DNA from: Nocardia sp. BMG51109
Lineage (GTDB): Bacteria > Actinomycetota > Actinomycetes > Mycobacteriales > Mycobacteriaceae
Reading direction: 5' to 3'
NCBI RefSeq assembly: GCF_000526215.1
Contig: NZ_JAFQ01000004.1
Location: 1,488,001-1,552,000, forward strand
DNA: 64,000 bases
Shown: in pieces, positions 17,974 through 25,974 of the stretch
How positions within the stretch are numbered: position 1 is the stretch's first letter
How the letters are laid out: the number at the start of each line of letters is the position of its first letter
Notes under the pieces: generated by a model
Databases searched by the model: none
What the model was told of the DNA's origin: nothing
What the model saw: the letters and a program-made list of their open reading frames with translations, nothing else
Made by a program: the position numbers and the translations under genes

Positions 17974-19086
17974 TCAGGCGATGGCGTTGATGGCGGTGGT
18001 CAGCTTGGTCTTGAACGCGTCCGGGATCGGCACGTAGCCGGACTCTTCGAGGCCGTTCTGACCGTTGTTGATCGCCGAGGTCAGGAACGCCTTGACCGCC
18101 TTGGAGGTCTCGGGGTCGCTGTACTTCGAGCAGACGATCTCGTAGGTGGGCAGGATGATCGGGTACGCGGCCGGATCGGTCGGCTTGTAGAACGAGCTGG
18201 TGTCGATGACCAGGTCGTTGCCCTGACCCGTGATCTTGGCGGACGCGATGGTGGCACCGGCCGACTTCGAGGTCAGCTCGACCGGCTGGCCGCCCGGGGT
18301 GGCGATGATCTTCGCCACCGACAGGTTCTGCGACCGCGCGAACGACCACTCGTTGTACGTGATCGAGTTCTTGGTGTTCTTGATCGCGGCCGAGGTGCCC
18401 TCGTTGCCCTTCGCACCCTCGCCGATACCGCCGGCGAACGCCTTGCCGGCGCCCTTGCCCCACGCACCGTCGGAGGCGGAGTTCAGGTACTGCTGGAAGT
18501 TGTCGGTGGTGCCCGACTCGTCGCTGCGGAAGATCACGTGGATGTCCTGATCCGGCAGCTTGGCCGAGGCGTTCAGCTTCTGGATCTGGGGATCGTTCCA
18601 CTTGGTGATCTGGCCGCTGAAGATCTTGGCCGCGGTCGGGCCGTCCAGGACCAGGTCGGTGACGCCATCGATGTTGTAGGTGACGGCAATCGGCCCGAAC
18701 ACGGTCGGCAGGTCCCACGCCGGGCCGCCGCAGCGGGCAGCCGCCTTGTTGGGCTCGTCCTTCTTGGCATCCAGGGGGGAGTCCGAGCCGCCGAAATCGG
18801 TCTGGCCGCCGATGAATTCGTTCACACCGGCGCCCGAGCCGCTGGAGGTGTAGTTGAGCGTGTTGCCGTCGCAGTTCGACTCGTAGGCCGCGACGAAGCG
18901 ATCCATCGCGTTCTTCTGCGCCGATGAGCCGCTGGCCTTGAGAGCCTGCTTGCCGCCGCAGTCGACGTTGACGTTCGATGCGGTGCCGACATCGGACGTG
19001 TTCTCGTCACTACCACAGGCCGACAGGGTCAGTGCGCTTGCCGCGGCGACGACGCCGAGCAGAGCGCTGCTGCGCTTGAGATTCAC
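17974..19086 (-). CDS. pstS: Phosphate-binding lipoprotein PstS
   Basis: Extracytoplasmic phosphate receptor, 370 aa, with a lipoprotein signal peptide ([20 protein letters not shown], then lipobox LSAC, Cys24). Phosphate-contact motifs of PstS are visible: [55 protein letters not shown] disulfide pair is likely among the few mature-domain cysteines. First gene of pstSCAB; about 150 nt upstream lies a two-unit PHO box, so expression should rise under phosphate limitation. Confidence 0.96.
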   Translation of the reverse strand: MNLKRSSALLGVVAAASALTLSACGSDENTSDVGTASNVNVDCGGKQALKASGSSAQKNAMDRFVAAYESNCDGNTLNYTSSGSGAGVNEFIGGQTDFGGSDSPLDAKKDEPNKAAARCGGPAWDLPTVFGPIAVTYNIDGVTDLVLDGPTAAKIFSGQITKWNDPQIQKLNASAKLPDQDIHVIFRSDESGTTDNFQQYLNSASDGAWGKGAGKAFAGGIGEGAKGNEGTSAAIKNTKNSITYNEWSFARSQNLSVAKIIATPGGQPVELTSKSAGATIASAKITGQGNDLVIDTSSFYKPTDPAAYPIILPTYEIVCSKYSDPETSKAVKAFLTSAINNGQNGLEESGYVPIPDAFKTKLTTAINAIA

Positions 19087-19234
19087 CTATTCCTCCGGGA
19101 ATCGCTTAGTACACGTCCGGTCCCTCAACAACCGGACGAGTGCCGTATGGTGCCCGTTCGCACGGAACTTGCGCACCAGGCAGTGAATGCTGCCCACGAA
19201 TAACCTAGGTTCGGCCGGTAGACAGTTGGACCTG

Positions 19235-19256
19235 CGGAAGTGAACGGGAGGTGAAC
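19235..19256 (-). promoter_or_regulatory. PHO box upstream of pstS
   Basis: Reading the minus strand there are two directly adjacent 11-nt units, GTTCACCTCCC and GTTCACTTCCG, matching the direct-repeat PHO box bound by PhoP in Streptomyces and the related RegX3 sites in mycobacteria. It ends 149 nt before the pstS start codon and follows the mshD stop codon on the same strand. Confidence 0.85.
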
Positions 19257-19360
19257 AACCCGGCGCGATTCGCATATCCGGGTTGTGACATTTGCCGCAG
19301 TGTTACCCGCAGCGTCCGCCGATTACACCTCGGCGGCCGTGACAAATGTCCGAAGGCGGG

Positions 19361-20275
19361 TCAGGGCGCCGAGTAGGCCGCATCGACGTGTGCCGTCTCG
19401 AAGCCCAGCCGCGCGTAGGTGTGCACGGCCGCGGTGTTGTCGGCCTCGGTGTACAGCAATACCTCGCCGAGGCCGCGGTCGCGCAGGTGGTGCAGCCCGG
19501 CCAGGGTCAGCAGACGGCCCAGGCCACGGCCCTGTGCGGCCGGGTCGACGGCCACCACGTAAACCTCCCCGGCCGGGGGATCGTCCCGGGTGTGCACCTT
19601 GGTCCAGTGAAATCCGAGCATCCGCCCGGGATCCGCCGCGTCGGACGCGATGAACAGGCCCTTCGGATCGAACCAGGACGAGTCCCGGCGCACGGCGATA
19701 TCGCCGTCCGTCCACCCGCCCTGTTCGGGGTGCCAGTCGAAAGCGGCGTTGTTCACGCGTAACAGCTCGGCATCGTCGGCGGGGCCCGCGTAGGTGCGCA
19801 GCACGACGGTCTCGGGCACGCGCAGTTCAGGTAGCTCCGGTGTTGCCAGAGGTCTGCGCATCTGCCACAGCTCGCGGGCGACGGCCAGCCCGAGGCGACC
19901 CGCCACGGCACGCGCCGGGGCCAGATTCCCGTGCGCCCACACCCGGGCACCGGCCCCTCCGGAGGCCAGCGCCGTGGACACGAGCGTGGCGCCGATGCCG
20001 CGGCCACGATGCCGCGGGTCCACCACCGCCTCGGCCATCGCCGGGTGATCACCGTGCGCCGGAACGAGATTCGCGTAGCCGACCACCTCATCGTCCGAGG
20101 CGGCAACCAGATGCCGAGCCGGGCCCGGGGTGGTCAGGGACAAAACGGCCTGTTCCGAGACGGCCGCGACCCCGTCGGCGGCCGCGGCCCGCTCCAGCAC
20201 GCCGTGGATCCGCTCCGCCGTGTCGGCGGAGACCTCGTCGGCCCAGTCCGTCACGGGTTCGCCGGACCCGCTCAC
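19361..20275 (-). CDS. mshD: Mycothiol synthase MshD
   Basis: Acetyl-CoA:Cys-GlcN-Ins N-acetyltransferase, the last step of mycothiol synthesis. Tandem GNAT domains: the first carries AEAVVDPRHRGRGIGATLV (acetyl-CoA loop), the second VYVVAVDPAAQGRGLGRLLT followed by LLYTEADNTAAVHTYARLGFE. The signature NNAAFDWHPEQGGW of the MshD family is present. About 304 aa from the GTG at 20275, which has GAGGAGCT immediately upstream; the in-frame ATG at 20341 would add sequence encoded by a common intergenic repeat. Downstream of glnR on the same strand with 62 nt between, an order also found in M. tuberculosis. Confidence 0.95.
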   Translation of the reverse strand: MSGSGEPVTDWADEVSADTAERIHGVLERAAAADGVAAVSEQAVLSLTTPGPARHLVAASDDEVVGYANLVPAHGDHPAMAEAVVDPRHRGRGIGATLVSTALASGGAGARVWAHGNLAPARAVAGRLGLAVARELWQMRRPLATPELPELRVPETVVLRTYAGPADDAELLRVNNAAFDWHPEQGGWTDGDIAVRRDSSWFDPKGLFIASDAADPGRMLGFHWTKVHTRDDPPAGEVYVVAVDPAAQGRGLGRLLTLAGLHHLRDRGLGEVLLYTEADNTAAVHTYARLGFETAHVDAAYSAP

Positions 20276-20337
20276 AGCTCCTCGCCGGCGCTCGGCTCCG
20301 CCGTGCGCTGTGTCGACGGTTCGCTCGCTGCGCTCAC

Positions 20338-21093
20338 TCACGGGACTCCATTGGACGTGCTCGGCTCTTCGCCCGGGCCGTCGGTGTCGTCGGGGAAGTT
20401 GGTCGGCTCACCCTTGCCGCTGGAACGGGCCGGGCGCACGGCCTTGTAGCCGACATTGCGCACCGTGCCGATCAGCGACTCGTACTCGCTGCCGAGCTTG
20501 GCGCGCAGCCGGCGCACGTGCACGTCGACCGTGCGGGTACCACCGAAGAAGTCGTAACCCCACACCTCCTGCAGCAGCTGCGCACGGGTGAACACCCGCC
20601 CGGCATGCTGAGCGAGATATTTGAGGAGCTCGAATTCCTTGTAGGTGAGATCGAGCGGGCGGCCGCGCAGCCGCGCGGTGTACGTGCCCTCATCGATCAC
20701 CAGCTCGCCGAGGGTGATCTTGCCGGTGTTCTCCGGGCTGGCCGCGCCGCCGTTGCGGGCCACCAGCAACCGCAGGCGCGCGTCGAGTTCGGCCGGCCCG
20801 GTGCCGGGTAACAGGATGTCGTCCAGACCCCAGTCGGCGTTCACCGCCACCAGACCACCCTCGGTGAGCACCGCCACGACCGGCACCGAGGATCCGGTGC
20901 TGCCGAGCAGGCGGCACAGCCCGCGGGCCGCGGCCAGATCGGATCTCGCATCCACCAACGCCACATCCGCAGTACCCGCCTCGAGCAGCGAGGCAACTTC
21001 GGTGGGTGCCGGCCGGACGTTGTGCGGCAACAGCGACAACGACGGCAGCACCGACTCCGGATTCGGGTCGGAGGTCAGCAGGAGCAGCTCCAC
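20338..21093 (-). CDS. glnR: GlnR-type orphan response regulator
   Basis: OmpR/GlnR-family transcription factor controlling nitrogen assimilation genes in actinomycetes. About 251 aa. The receiver-like N-terminus [20 protein letters not shown]...[20 protein letters not shown] keeps one Asp at the phospho-site position but lacks the full acidic pocket, as known for GlnR. The C-terminal winged helix is clear: [59 protein letters not shown] Pro/Asp-rich tail of ~25 aa follows. The GTG at 21093 is preferred because GGAGGAG sits 6 nt upstream and the conserved sequence begins there. No sensor kinase neighbour, as expected for this orphan regulator. Confidence 0.93.
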   Translation of the reverse strand: MELLLLTSDPNPESVLPSLSLLPHNVRPAPTEVASLLEAGTADVALVDARSDLAAARGLCRLLGSTGSSVPVVAVLTEGGLVAVNADWGLDDILLPGTGPAELDARLRLLVARNGGAASPENTGKITLGELVIDEGTYTARLRGRPLDLTYKEFELLKYLAQHAGRVFTRAQLLQEVWGYDFFGGTRTVDVHVRRLRAKLGSEYESLIGTVRNVGYKAVRPARSSGKGEPTNFPDDTDGPGEEPSTSNGVP

Positions 21094-21315
21094 CAGCTCT
21101 CCTCCCAATCTGGCATGTTCGCGGCAACCCCGATGTCATTCGCGAATTCATGCTCGTCCGCACAGGTAATTCGTGCCTACATTAGCGCGTCGAGTCCGAT
21201 GACCACGCATTCCAGCCAACCTTCGCAGGCCGCGGGCGATCGGACGGGCGCCGGGAACCCGATCGGCGTCGGCACACCGTGCGACCGTCCGGCCGCCAAC
21301 AGATATCGTGCGTAC

Positions 21316-22254
21316 ATGCGGAACTCACCGGGTACGACCGGGGCTCGGGGAGCCGGAGACCGGCCCGGCGAGCAGCCCACCGACGATCCGGCGGCCGGCG
21401 TCGGCGCGCGGGTCGGCGGGGGCACCGCGCGCAAGGTCGTCATCGGTCTGCTGCTGGTGGTCGCGATCGCGGTAGTGGTCGATTTCACGGCGGCGGCCTA
21501 TTCGGAGTATCGCGTCTCGCGCTCGCTGCGCGCCGGAAGCGAGCTCAGCGCCGACCCCGAGGTCACCATTCACGGCTTTCCGTATCTTTTGCAGGCCCTG
21601 CGCAACAACTACCGCAATGTCGAGATCCGCGCCCGCGCCGATCGTCGCGACGCCCCCGGCGAGCTGCGGGTCGAGTCGACCCTCAACGGCGTGCACCTGC
21701 CGATGGGCGACCTGATCGACGGGAAGATGCGCTCGGTGCCGGTGGACCGGGTGACCGCCCGGATGCGCATCGAGCCGGTGGAGCTCGGGCGGCTGTTCCA
21801 GATTCCCGACCTGCAGTTGACCGGTCCCCCGGCGGACAAATCCGACGGCACCGGCGGTTCCGGCGGCACCGGCTCGACCACGCGGGGCGCCTACATCCTC
21901 ACCGGAACCATTCCGCTCGGCCCCGAGTCGAGCGTGACCGACAGCGCCGAGACCGACAACACCAAGATGAGCGTCAGCGTGAAGGTGAATCTCCTGCTCG
22001 ACGGGGACCAGGTGCGCATCGTCGCCACCGATCTCTATCGTGAGAAGACACCGGATACTGCCATCACCTCGGCCACCGAGCGGCCGGAACCGGACAAGGC
22101 CACGGTCCTCGACCGGTTCACCCGCACCATCGACACCAAGGATCTGCCGTTCGGCGTGCATCCGACGAAGGTCGAGGCCATCGGCGGCAACATCATCATC
22201 GAAGGCGAGGGCAAGGACATGACCATCGATATGGACAGATTCGCCCGCCCATGA
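21316..22254 (+). CDS. lmeA: LmeA-like phospholipid-binding protein (DUF2993)
   Basis: About 312 aa: a polar cytoplasmic stretch of ~40 residues, one membrane anchor (KVVIGLLLVVAIAVVVDFTAAAY), then a DUF2993 extracytoplasmic domain beginning at the conserved DPEVTIHGFPYLLQAL and ending IIIEGEGKDMTIDM. In mycobacteria LmeA (Rv0817c) is a lipid-binding periplasmic protein needed for mannan elongation of lipomannan. A Gly/Ser/Thr-rich loop (residues ~174-186) interrupts the domain. Divergent from glnR; its stop overlaps the next gene's start by 4 nt. Confidence 0.88.
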   Translation: MRNSPGTTGARGAGDRPGEQPTDDPAAGVGARVGGGTARKVVIGLLLVVAIAVVVDFTAAAYSEYRVSRSLRAGSELSADPEVTIHGFPYLLQALRNNYRNVEIRARADRRDAPGELRVESTLNGVHLPMGDLIDGKMRSVPVDRVTARMRIEPVELGRLFQIPDLQLTGPPADKSDGTGGSGGTGSTTRGAYILTGTIPLGPESSVTDSAETDNTKMSVSVKVNLLLDGDQVRIVATDLYREKTPDTAITSATERPEPDKATVLDRFTRTIDTKDLPFGVHPTKVEAIGGNIIIEGEGKDMTIDMDRFARP

Positions 22255-22709
22255 CCGGGATCGTGATCCTGCTGCTGGTGCTGGCGGCCGCGCTGGTCGT
22301 CGGCCTGCTGCTGCGCTATCGCTCGGGCCGGGTGCGCGCCACCGCGGCCGAGCCGGCCGACGCCGGTGCGGCCCGCGGCGAGCTGCTGGCCGCCGTCGGG
22401 TTCACCGGGGCGGCACCCGCGGTGCTGCATTTCTCCGCCGAGTGGTGCGGCCCCTGCGCTGCGGTGCGCCGGGTCGTCGCCGGGGTGGTGGCCGACCTGG
22501 CCGAGGCGCCGCAACCGCCGCTGGACATCGAGGTCGACATCGACGAACGGCCCGCGCTGGCCAAGGAACTGAACGTGCTGTCGCTGCCGACCACGTTCAT
22601 CTTCGACGCCGAGGGCCGGGAGCGCTTCCGGATCTCCGGCGTCCCGAAGCCCTCCGACCTGCACAGCGCCGTCACACCCCTGACCGTGCCGGTATCCAAC
22701 GACGCGTGA
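22251..22709 (+). CDS. Membrane-anchored thioredoxin (ThiX-like)
   Basis: A 152-aa protein with an N-terminal membrane helix (IVILLLVLAAALVVGLLL) and a thioredoxin fold: AVLHFSAEWCGPCAAV with the CGPC active site, cis-Pro motif LSLPTTFIF. Likely a cell-envelope disulfide reductase or redox carrier. The ATGA overlap with lmeA means co-translation; in M. tuberculosis the equivalent gene (Rv0816c, thiX) is also between lmeA and the cysA2 operon. The next operon, just downstream, is about sulfur transfer. Confidence 0.9.
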   Translation: MTGIVILLLVLAAALVVGLLLRYRSGRVRATAAEPADAGAARGELLAAVGFTGAAPAVLHFSAEWCGPCAAVRRVVAGVVADLAEAPQPPLDIEVDIDERPALAKELNVLSLPTTFIFDAEGRERFRISGVPKPSDLHSAVTPLTVPVSNDA

Positions 22710-22786
22710 GTGGCCCGGCCACCTGCGTCGTGCCGCTCGCCGACCCGAATTTCCGACCCCGGGTCCAATTCCTCCGCCGAAGCAGG

Positions 22787-22792
22787 TAAACT
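22787..22792 (+). promoter_or_regulatory. -10 box for a leaderless cysteine leader
   Basis: TAAACT (TANNNT) lies exactly 7 nt upstream of the GTG at 22800, the spacing that places transcription start on the first base of the start codon. No convincing -35 element is seen. Confidence 0.6.
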
Positions 22793-22799
22793 GCTAGTC

Positions 22800-22886
22800 G
22801 TGCAAACCCGCCGCGAGCTGATGCTCACCCGTCGCCGCACAGTCGATCTGTGCCGCCTCGGCGGTTGTTGCTGCCTGTGCGTGTAG
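22800..22886 (+). CDS. Poly-cysteine leader peptide, 28 aa (cysteine attenuator)
   Basis: Short ORF GTG...TAG whose C-terminal end reads DLCRLGGCCCLCV: five cysteines in the last eleven codons (codons 18, 23, 24, 25 and 27). It probably starts leaderless (TAAACT 7 nt upstream). An intrinsic terminator begins immediately at the stop codon, and the genes downstream are DUF4395, a thiosulfate sulfurtransferase and SseC. In mycobacteria, polycysteine leaderless short ORFs act as cysteine-responsive attenuators of sulfur operons, so this ORF probably senses charged tRNA-Cys: stalling at the Cys codons would favour read-through. The layout is seen in the sequence; the mechanism is inferred by family. 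Confidence 0.88.
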   Translation: MQTRRELMLTRRRTVDLCRLGGCCCLCV

Positions 22887-22926
22887 CCGGTCGGCCTTTC
22901 GTTTCCCCCTGACGCCGACCGGTTTT
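22887..22926 (+). terminator. Attenuator terminator of the cysA2 operon
   Basis: Perfect 9-bp stem CCGGTCGGC / GCCGACCGG (22887-22895 and 22914-22922) followed by TTTT. It starts directly after the leader stop codon and ends 83 nt before the DUF4395 start, so transcription must pass it to express the operon. Confidence 0.85.
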
Positions 22927-23009
22927 CCCACCGTGTGTTGATCTCGTGATCCCCCCGGTGATCTGACAATCCCTGACAGATAGCCATTCGCAGCGCAGGA
23001 GCTCGTCCG

Positions 23010-23516
23010 ATGCCCCACAACAACCCCGCGACCGGCACCGTGCCCGCCCCGGATCGGGTGGACGTGCGCGGTCCCCGCGTCGCCGCCTGGATCACCACCG
23101 GCGTCCTCGTGCTGGTGCTGATCACCGCGTCCTTCGCCACTCCGGTGGCGGCCGTGCTGATCGCCCTGCAGGCGGTCGTCTTCGCCCTGGGCGCGCTCTA
23201 CGGTCCGCGGCGCAGCCCGTACGGCCGGGTGTACGCCCGGTTCGTCGCCCCGCGTCTCGGCTCCGCCCCCGACACCGAGCCCGTCCCGCCGCTGCGGTTC
23301 GCACAGTTGGTGGGCGGGGTGTTCGCCGTGCTGAGCTTTCTCGGGTTCGTCGCCGGCAGTACCGTCGCCGGCGCGATCTTCGCCGGCTTCGCGCTGTTCG
23401 CGGCGTTCCTCAACGCGGCCTTCGGCATCTGCCTGGGCTGCCTGCTGTACCCATTCGTCCAGCGGCTGATCCACCGGTCGGCCGCATCCTCCGACGCCCC
23501 CGCCCCATCCCGGTAA
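23010..23516 (+). CDS. DUF4395 membrane protein
   Basis: A 168-aa integral membrane protein with about four hydrophobic segments (AAWITTGVLVLVLITASFA; AAVLIALQAVVFALGALYG; VGGVFAVLSFLGFVAG; AIFAGFALFAAFLNAAFGICLGCLL). The sequence GICLGCLLYP in the last helix carries a CXXC pair that is a hallmark of DUF4395. Start at ATG 23010 with CAGGAGCT upstream. First structural gene after the cysteine attenuator and 20 nt before cysA2; an envelope sulfur or thiol role is suggested by context only. Confidence 0.85.
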   Translation: MPHNNPATGTVPAPDRVDVRGPRVAAWITTGVLVLVLITASFATPVAAVLIALQAVVFALGALYGPRRSPYGRVYARFVAPRLGSAPDTEPVPPLRFAQLVGGVFAVLSFLGFVAGSTVAGAIFAGFALFAAFLNAAFGICLGCLLYPFVQRLIHRSAASSDAPAPSR

Positions 23517-23536
23517 GTCACATCGAAAGGAACAAC

Positions 23537-24370
23537 ATGGCTCGCTCCGATGTCCTGGTCTCCGCAGACTGGGTCGAAGAGAACCTCAACACCCCCGGCG
23601 TCGTCATCGTCGAGGTCGACGAGGACACCTCCGCCTACGACACGGGCCACATCGAGGGTGCCGTGAAGCTCGACTGGAAGAAGGATCTGCAGGATCCGGT
23701 GCGGCGTGACTTCGTCAACCGGGAGCAGTTCTCCGACCTGCTGTCGGCGCGCGGTATCGGCAACGACGACACCGTGGTCCTCTACGGCGGCAACAACAAC
23801 TGGTTCGCGGCCTACGCGTACTGGTACTTCAAGCTGTACGGCCACCAGAACGTCAAGCTGCTCGACGGCGGCCGCAAGAAGTGGGAGCTCGACGGCCGCC
23901 CGCTGTCGACCGAGGCCGTGTCCCGCCCGGGCACCTCCTACAAGGCCGGCGAGCAGGACCTGTCCATCCGCGCCTTCCGCGACGACGCCATCCAGGCCAT
24001 CGGCACCAAGAACCTGGTCGACGTGCGCTCGCCCGACGAGTTCTCCGGCAAGATCCTGGCGCCGGCGCACCTGCCGCAGGAGCAGAGCCAGAAGCCCGGC
24101 CACATCCCCGGCGCCATCAACGTCCCGTGGTCCAAGGCCGCGAACGAGGACGGCACCTTCAAGTCGAACGAAGAGCTGGCGGCCCTGTACAAGGATGCCG
24201 GCCTGGACGGCGAGAAGGAGACCATCGCCTACTGCCGCATCGGCGAGCGTTCCTCGCACACCTGGTTCGTGCTGAAGGAACTGCTGGGCCACCAGAACGT
24301 CAAGAACTACGACGGGAGCTGGACCGAATACGGCTCCCTCGTCGGTGCACCGATCGAGTTGGGAGCATAG
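23537..24370 (+). CDS. cysA2: Thiosulfate sulfurtransferase (rhodanese, CysA2/SseA type)
   Basis: Two rhodanese domains, 277 aa. The N-terminal inactive domain begins RSDVLVSADWVEENL and contains GHIEGAVKLDWKKDLQDPV. The C-terminal active domain carries LVDVRSPDEFSGKI, GHIPGAINVPWSKA and the catalytic loop YCRIGERSSHTWFVL, where Cys is the persulfide-forming residue. It transfers sulfane sulfur from thiosulfate to an acceptor thiol. GAAAGGA precedes the start. Followed 4 nt later by sseC, the invariant partner in mycolata; the whole unit lies behind the poly-Cys leader. Confidence 0.96.
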   Translation: MARSDVLVSADWVEENLNTPGVVIVEVDEDTSAYDTGHIEGAVKLDWKKDLQDPVRRDFVNREQFSDLLSARGIGNDDTVVLYGGNNNWFAAYAYWYFKLYGHQNVKLLDGGRKKWELDGRPLSTEAVSRPGTSYKAGEQDLSIRAFRDDAIQAIGTKNLVDVRSPDEFSGKILAPAHLPQEQSQKPGHIPGAINVPWSKAANEDGTFKSNEELAALYKDAGLDGEKETIAYCRIGERSSHTWFVLKELLGHQNVKNYDGSWTEYGSLVGAPIELGA

Positions 24371-24374
24371 AACC

Positions 24375-24680
24375 ATGTGCGCAGCACCTACCCAGGGTCA
24401 GGCCATACCGGCCAACGTCGATACCGAGAAGGAAACCGTCCTGACCGGACGCGTGCTGGACGCCGACGGCAATCCCGTCGGTGGCGCGTTCGTCCGGCTG
24501 CTGGATTCCGGTGACGAGTTCACCGCCGAGGTGGTGGCCTCCGGCACCGGCGATTTCCGCTTCTTCGCCGCGCCGGGCGACTGGACCATCCGCGCGCTGT
24601 CGTCGGCCGGCAACGGCTCGGCGCCGGTGCGGCCGGAGGGCGCCGGCATCCACAACGTGGATGTCCAGGTCGCCAAGTAG
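24375..24680 (+). CDS. sseC: SseC-like protein (DUF1416)
   Basis: A 101-aa beta-rich protein beginning MCAAPTQGQAIPANVDTEKE, with the Greek-key-like TVLTGRVLDADGNPVGGAFVRLLDSGDEFTAEV and DFRFFAAPGDWTIRAL. DUF1416 proteins almost always follow CysA2-type rhodaneses and are assumed to be sulfur-transfer partners; Cys2 could be a persulfide acceptor but this is inference. Start codon 4 nt after the cysA2 stop. Ends the operon before a strong terminator. Confidence 0.92.
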   Translation: MCAAPTQGQAIPANVDTEKETVLTGRVLDADGNPVGGAFVRLLDSGDEFTAEVVASGTGDFRFFAAPGDWTIRALSSAGNGSAPVRPEGAGIHNVDVQVAK

Positions 24681-24722
24681 ACCGTCGCCGAGTAAGACCG
24701 ACGCCGAGTAAGACCGCAGCCG

Positions 24723-24758
24723 AAACGGCCCCGGGATCCGTTCCCGGGGCCGTTTTCG
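24723..24758 (+). terminator. Terminator after sseC
   Basis: The 14-bp inverted repeat AAACGGCCCCGGGA / TCCCGGGGCCGTTT (24723-24736 and 24742-24755) around TCCGT ends in a short T-tract. Confidence 0.88.
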
Positions 24759-24790
24759 TGTCCGCGATCCAGGTCGTTAGACTGCGAATT

Positions 24791-24886
24791 GTGGTTCTTG
24801 CCTTCGAGATTCTGCTGGTTCTCGTATCCGTGCTGATCGCGTGGTTCGGTCTGTACGTCCTCTACCGGCTGTTCACCGAGTCGTGA
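24791..24886 (+). CDS. Small single-pass membrane protein, 31 aa
   Basis: GTG at 24791 encodes [20 protein letters not shown] followed by [11 protein letters not shown]: a single membrane helix with a short polar end. TAGACT lies 7 nt before the GTG, as in leaderless transcripts, and the stop overlaps the next start as GTGA (24883-24886), so it is translationally coupled to the nitrobindin-like gene. The tight coupling and clean helix make it a likely real gene; function unknown. Confidence 0.7.
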   Translation: MVLAFEILLVLVSVLIAWFGLYVLYRLFTES

Positions 24887-25707
24887 CGGAGTCGGCGCAC
24901 GAGAACGTCGACAAAACGACAGCGAACGGGGCGGCGCCGCAGGCGTCCACCGCTCGCCCGTCCGGTGCTGCCCGCCGCGGCAACGGTACGGCGCGCGGTA
25001 CCGAGGAGGCGACTCCCCACAGCACCGACGAGGCGACTCGCCGCAGTGGCGAGAATGCACCCCGCCGCAGTACCGACGAGGCGGCCCGCCGCAGTGGCGA
25101 CGAGGCGATCGCCGATGCCGCCGAGCGCGCGAAATCGACCGGCGACCGGAACATTCCGCAGCTCGCCGGGCTTCCGCTGCCCGGGGACACCGCCAATCTG
25201 CGCGAAGGTCCCGATCTGAGTTCGTCCATGCTGGCGCTGCTGCCGCTGGTGGGCGTCTGGCGCGGAGAGGGCGAGGGCAACGACCCCGAACGCGGCGACT
25301 ACCACTTCGGCCAGCAGATCATCGTCTCGCACGACGGCGGCGACTACCTGGCCTGGGATTCGCGCTCCTGGGTGCTCGACGGCGACGGCAAGTACGTCGG
25401 GCCCGATCTGCGTGAGAACGGCTTCTGGCGGGTCGGTATCGACGGCGACGACGAGGTCATCGAGCTGCTGCTGACGCACAGCTCCGGCGTCGTCGAACTG
25501 TTCTACGGCCAGGCCCTCACCCAGTCGTCCTGGGAGCTGGCCACCGATGTGGTGATCCGCAGCCAGTCCGGCGCGGTCGTCGGCGGCGCCAAGCGCCTCT
25601 ACGGCATTGTCGAGGGCGGCGACCTCGGCTACGTCGAGGAGCGGGTGGAAGCCGACGGCGCCCTCCAGCCTCGCCTCTCCGCCCGCCTACAGCGCCACAT
25701 CGGCTGA
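24883..25707 (+). CDS. Ferric nitrobindin-like / FABP-family protein (Rv0813c type)
   Basis: A ten-stranded beta-barrel of the THAP4/nitrobindin family. The domain runs from residue ~110: [28 protein letters not shown] carries the GxWxGxG motif, followed by [17 protein letters not shown] and [18 protein letters not shown]. The C-terminus reads [14 protein letters not shown]; in true nitrobindins a heme-ligating His sits in a (H)HLAADL-like segment here, and Arg occupies that place, so heme binding is doubtful, as for Rv0813c. The first ~90 residues are low-complexity with a repeated [10 protein letters not shown] unit. Start GTG 24883 overlaps the 31-aa gene. Confidence 0.85.
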   Translation: MTESAHENVDKTTANGAAPQASTARPSGAARRGNGTARGTEEATPHSTDEATRRSGENAPRRSTDEAARRSGDEAIADAAERAKSTGDRNIPQLAGLPLPGDTANLREGPDLSSSMLALLPLVGVWRGEGEGNDPERGDYHFGQQIIVSHDGGDYLAWDSRSWVLDGDGKYVGPDLRENGFWRVGIDGDDEVIELLLTHSSGVVELFYGQALTQSSWELATDVVIRSQSGAVVGGAKRLYGIVEGGDLGYVEERVEADGALQPRLSARLQRHIG

Positions 25708-25731
25708 GCGAGCCGCACAAGGGCCCGACGT

Positions 25732-25769
25732 CGCCCCTCGAAAACGAAACCGCCCCTCGAAAACGGAAC
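25732..25769. repeat. Tandem duplication, 2 x 19 bp
   Basis: Copies at 25732-25750 and 25751-25769, CGCCCCTCGAAAACG(A/G)AAC, with one mismatch, just downstream of the nitrobindin-like gene. Read on the minus strand they give T-tracts after the hairpin at 25771-25839. Confidence 0.85.
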
Positions 25770-25770
25770 G

Positions 25771-25839
25771 ACCCCCGAGCCGTATCGCGGAGGTGGAGTC
25801 CTCACGCGATCCCGGTCGGACAAACCGGGGGCTCGGGGG
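25771..25839 (-). terminator. Long-loop hairpin ending the minus-strand small RNA/ORF
   Basis: CCCCCGAGCC (25772-25781) pairs with GGCTCGGGGG (25830-25839); on the minus strand the second arm is followed by CGTTCCGTTTTCG. It may also serve the plus-strand gene ending at 25707. The loop of 48 nt contains CCACCTCC on the minus strand, complementary to the Shine-Dalgarno of the ORF at 25941. Confidence 0.5.
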
Positions 25840-25902
25840 CCGGGTGACTGCCTGGGATTAGCTCGGCGCTCGCGCGAACGAGAATCCGTTGCAGCGGTGG
25901 CG

Positions 25903-25941
25903 CTAGCCGGCAGCCACCTCACGTGTCCACTGAATACTCAT
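25903..25941 (-). CDS. 12-codon ORF with very strong SD and promoter; possible leader or sRNA
   Basis: Minus-strand ATG at 25941 encodes MSIQWTREVAAG then TAG. The upstream AAAGGAGGTGG (25950-25960) is nearly a perfect complement of the 16S 3' end, and a well-spaced sigma-A-type promoter lies at 25975-26003. Just past the start, GGTGGC and GCCACC can pair across the stop codon. No longer ORF follows before the hairpin at 25771-25839. It could be a short peptide gene, or a small RNA whose SD is occluded by the downstream CCACCTCC. I do not recognise the family. Confidence 0.5.
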   Translation of the reverse strand: MSIQWTREVAAG

Positions 25942-25974
25942 TCTTCGAACCACCTCCTTTCCCGTGTACGAACG

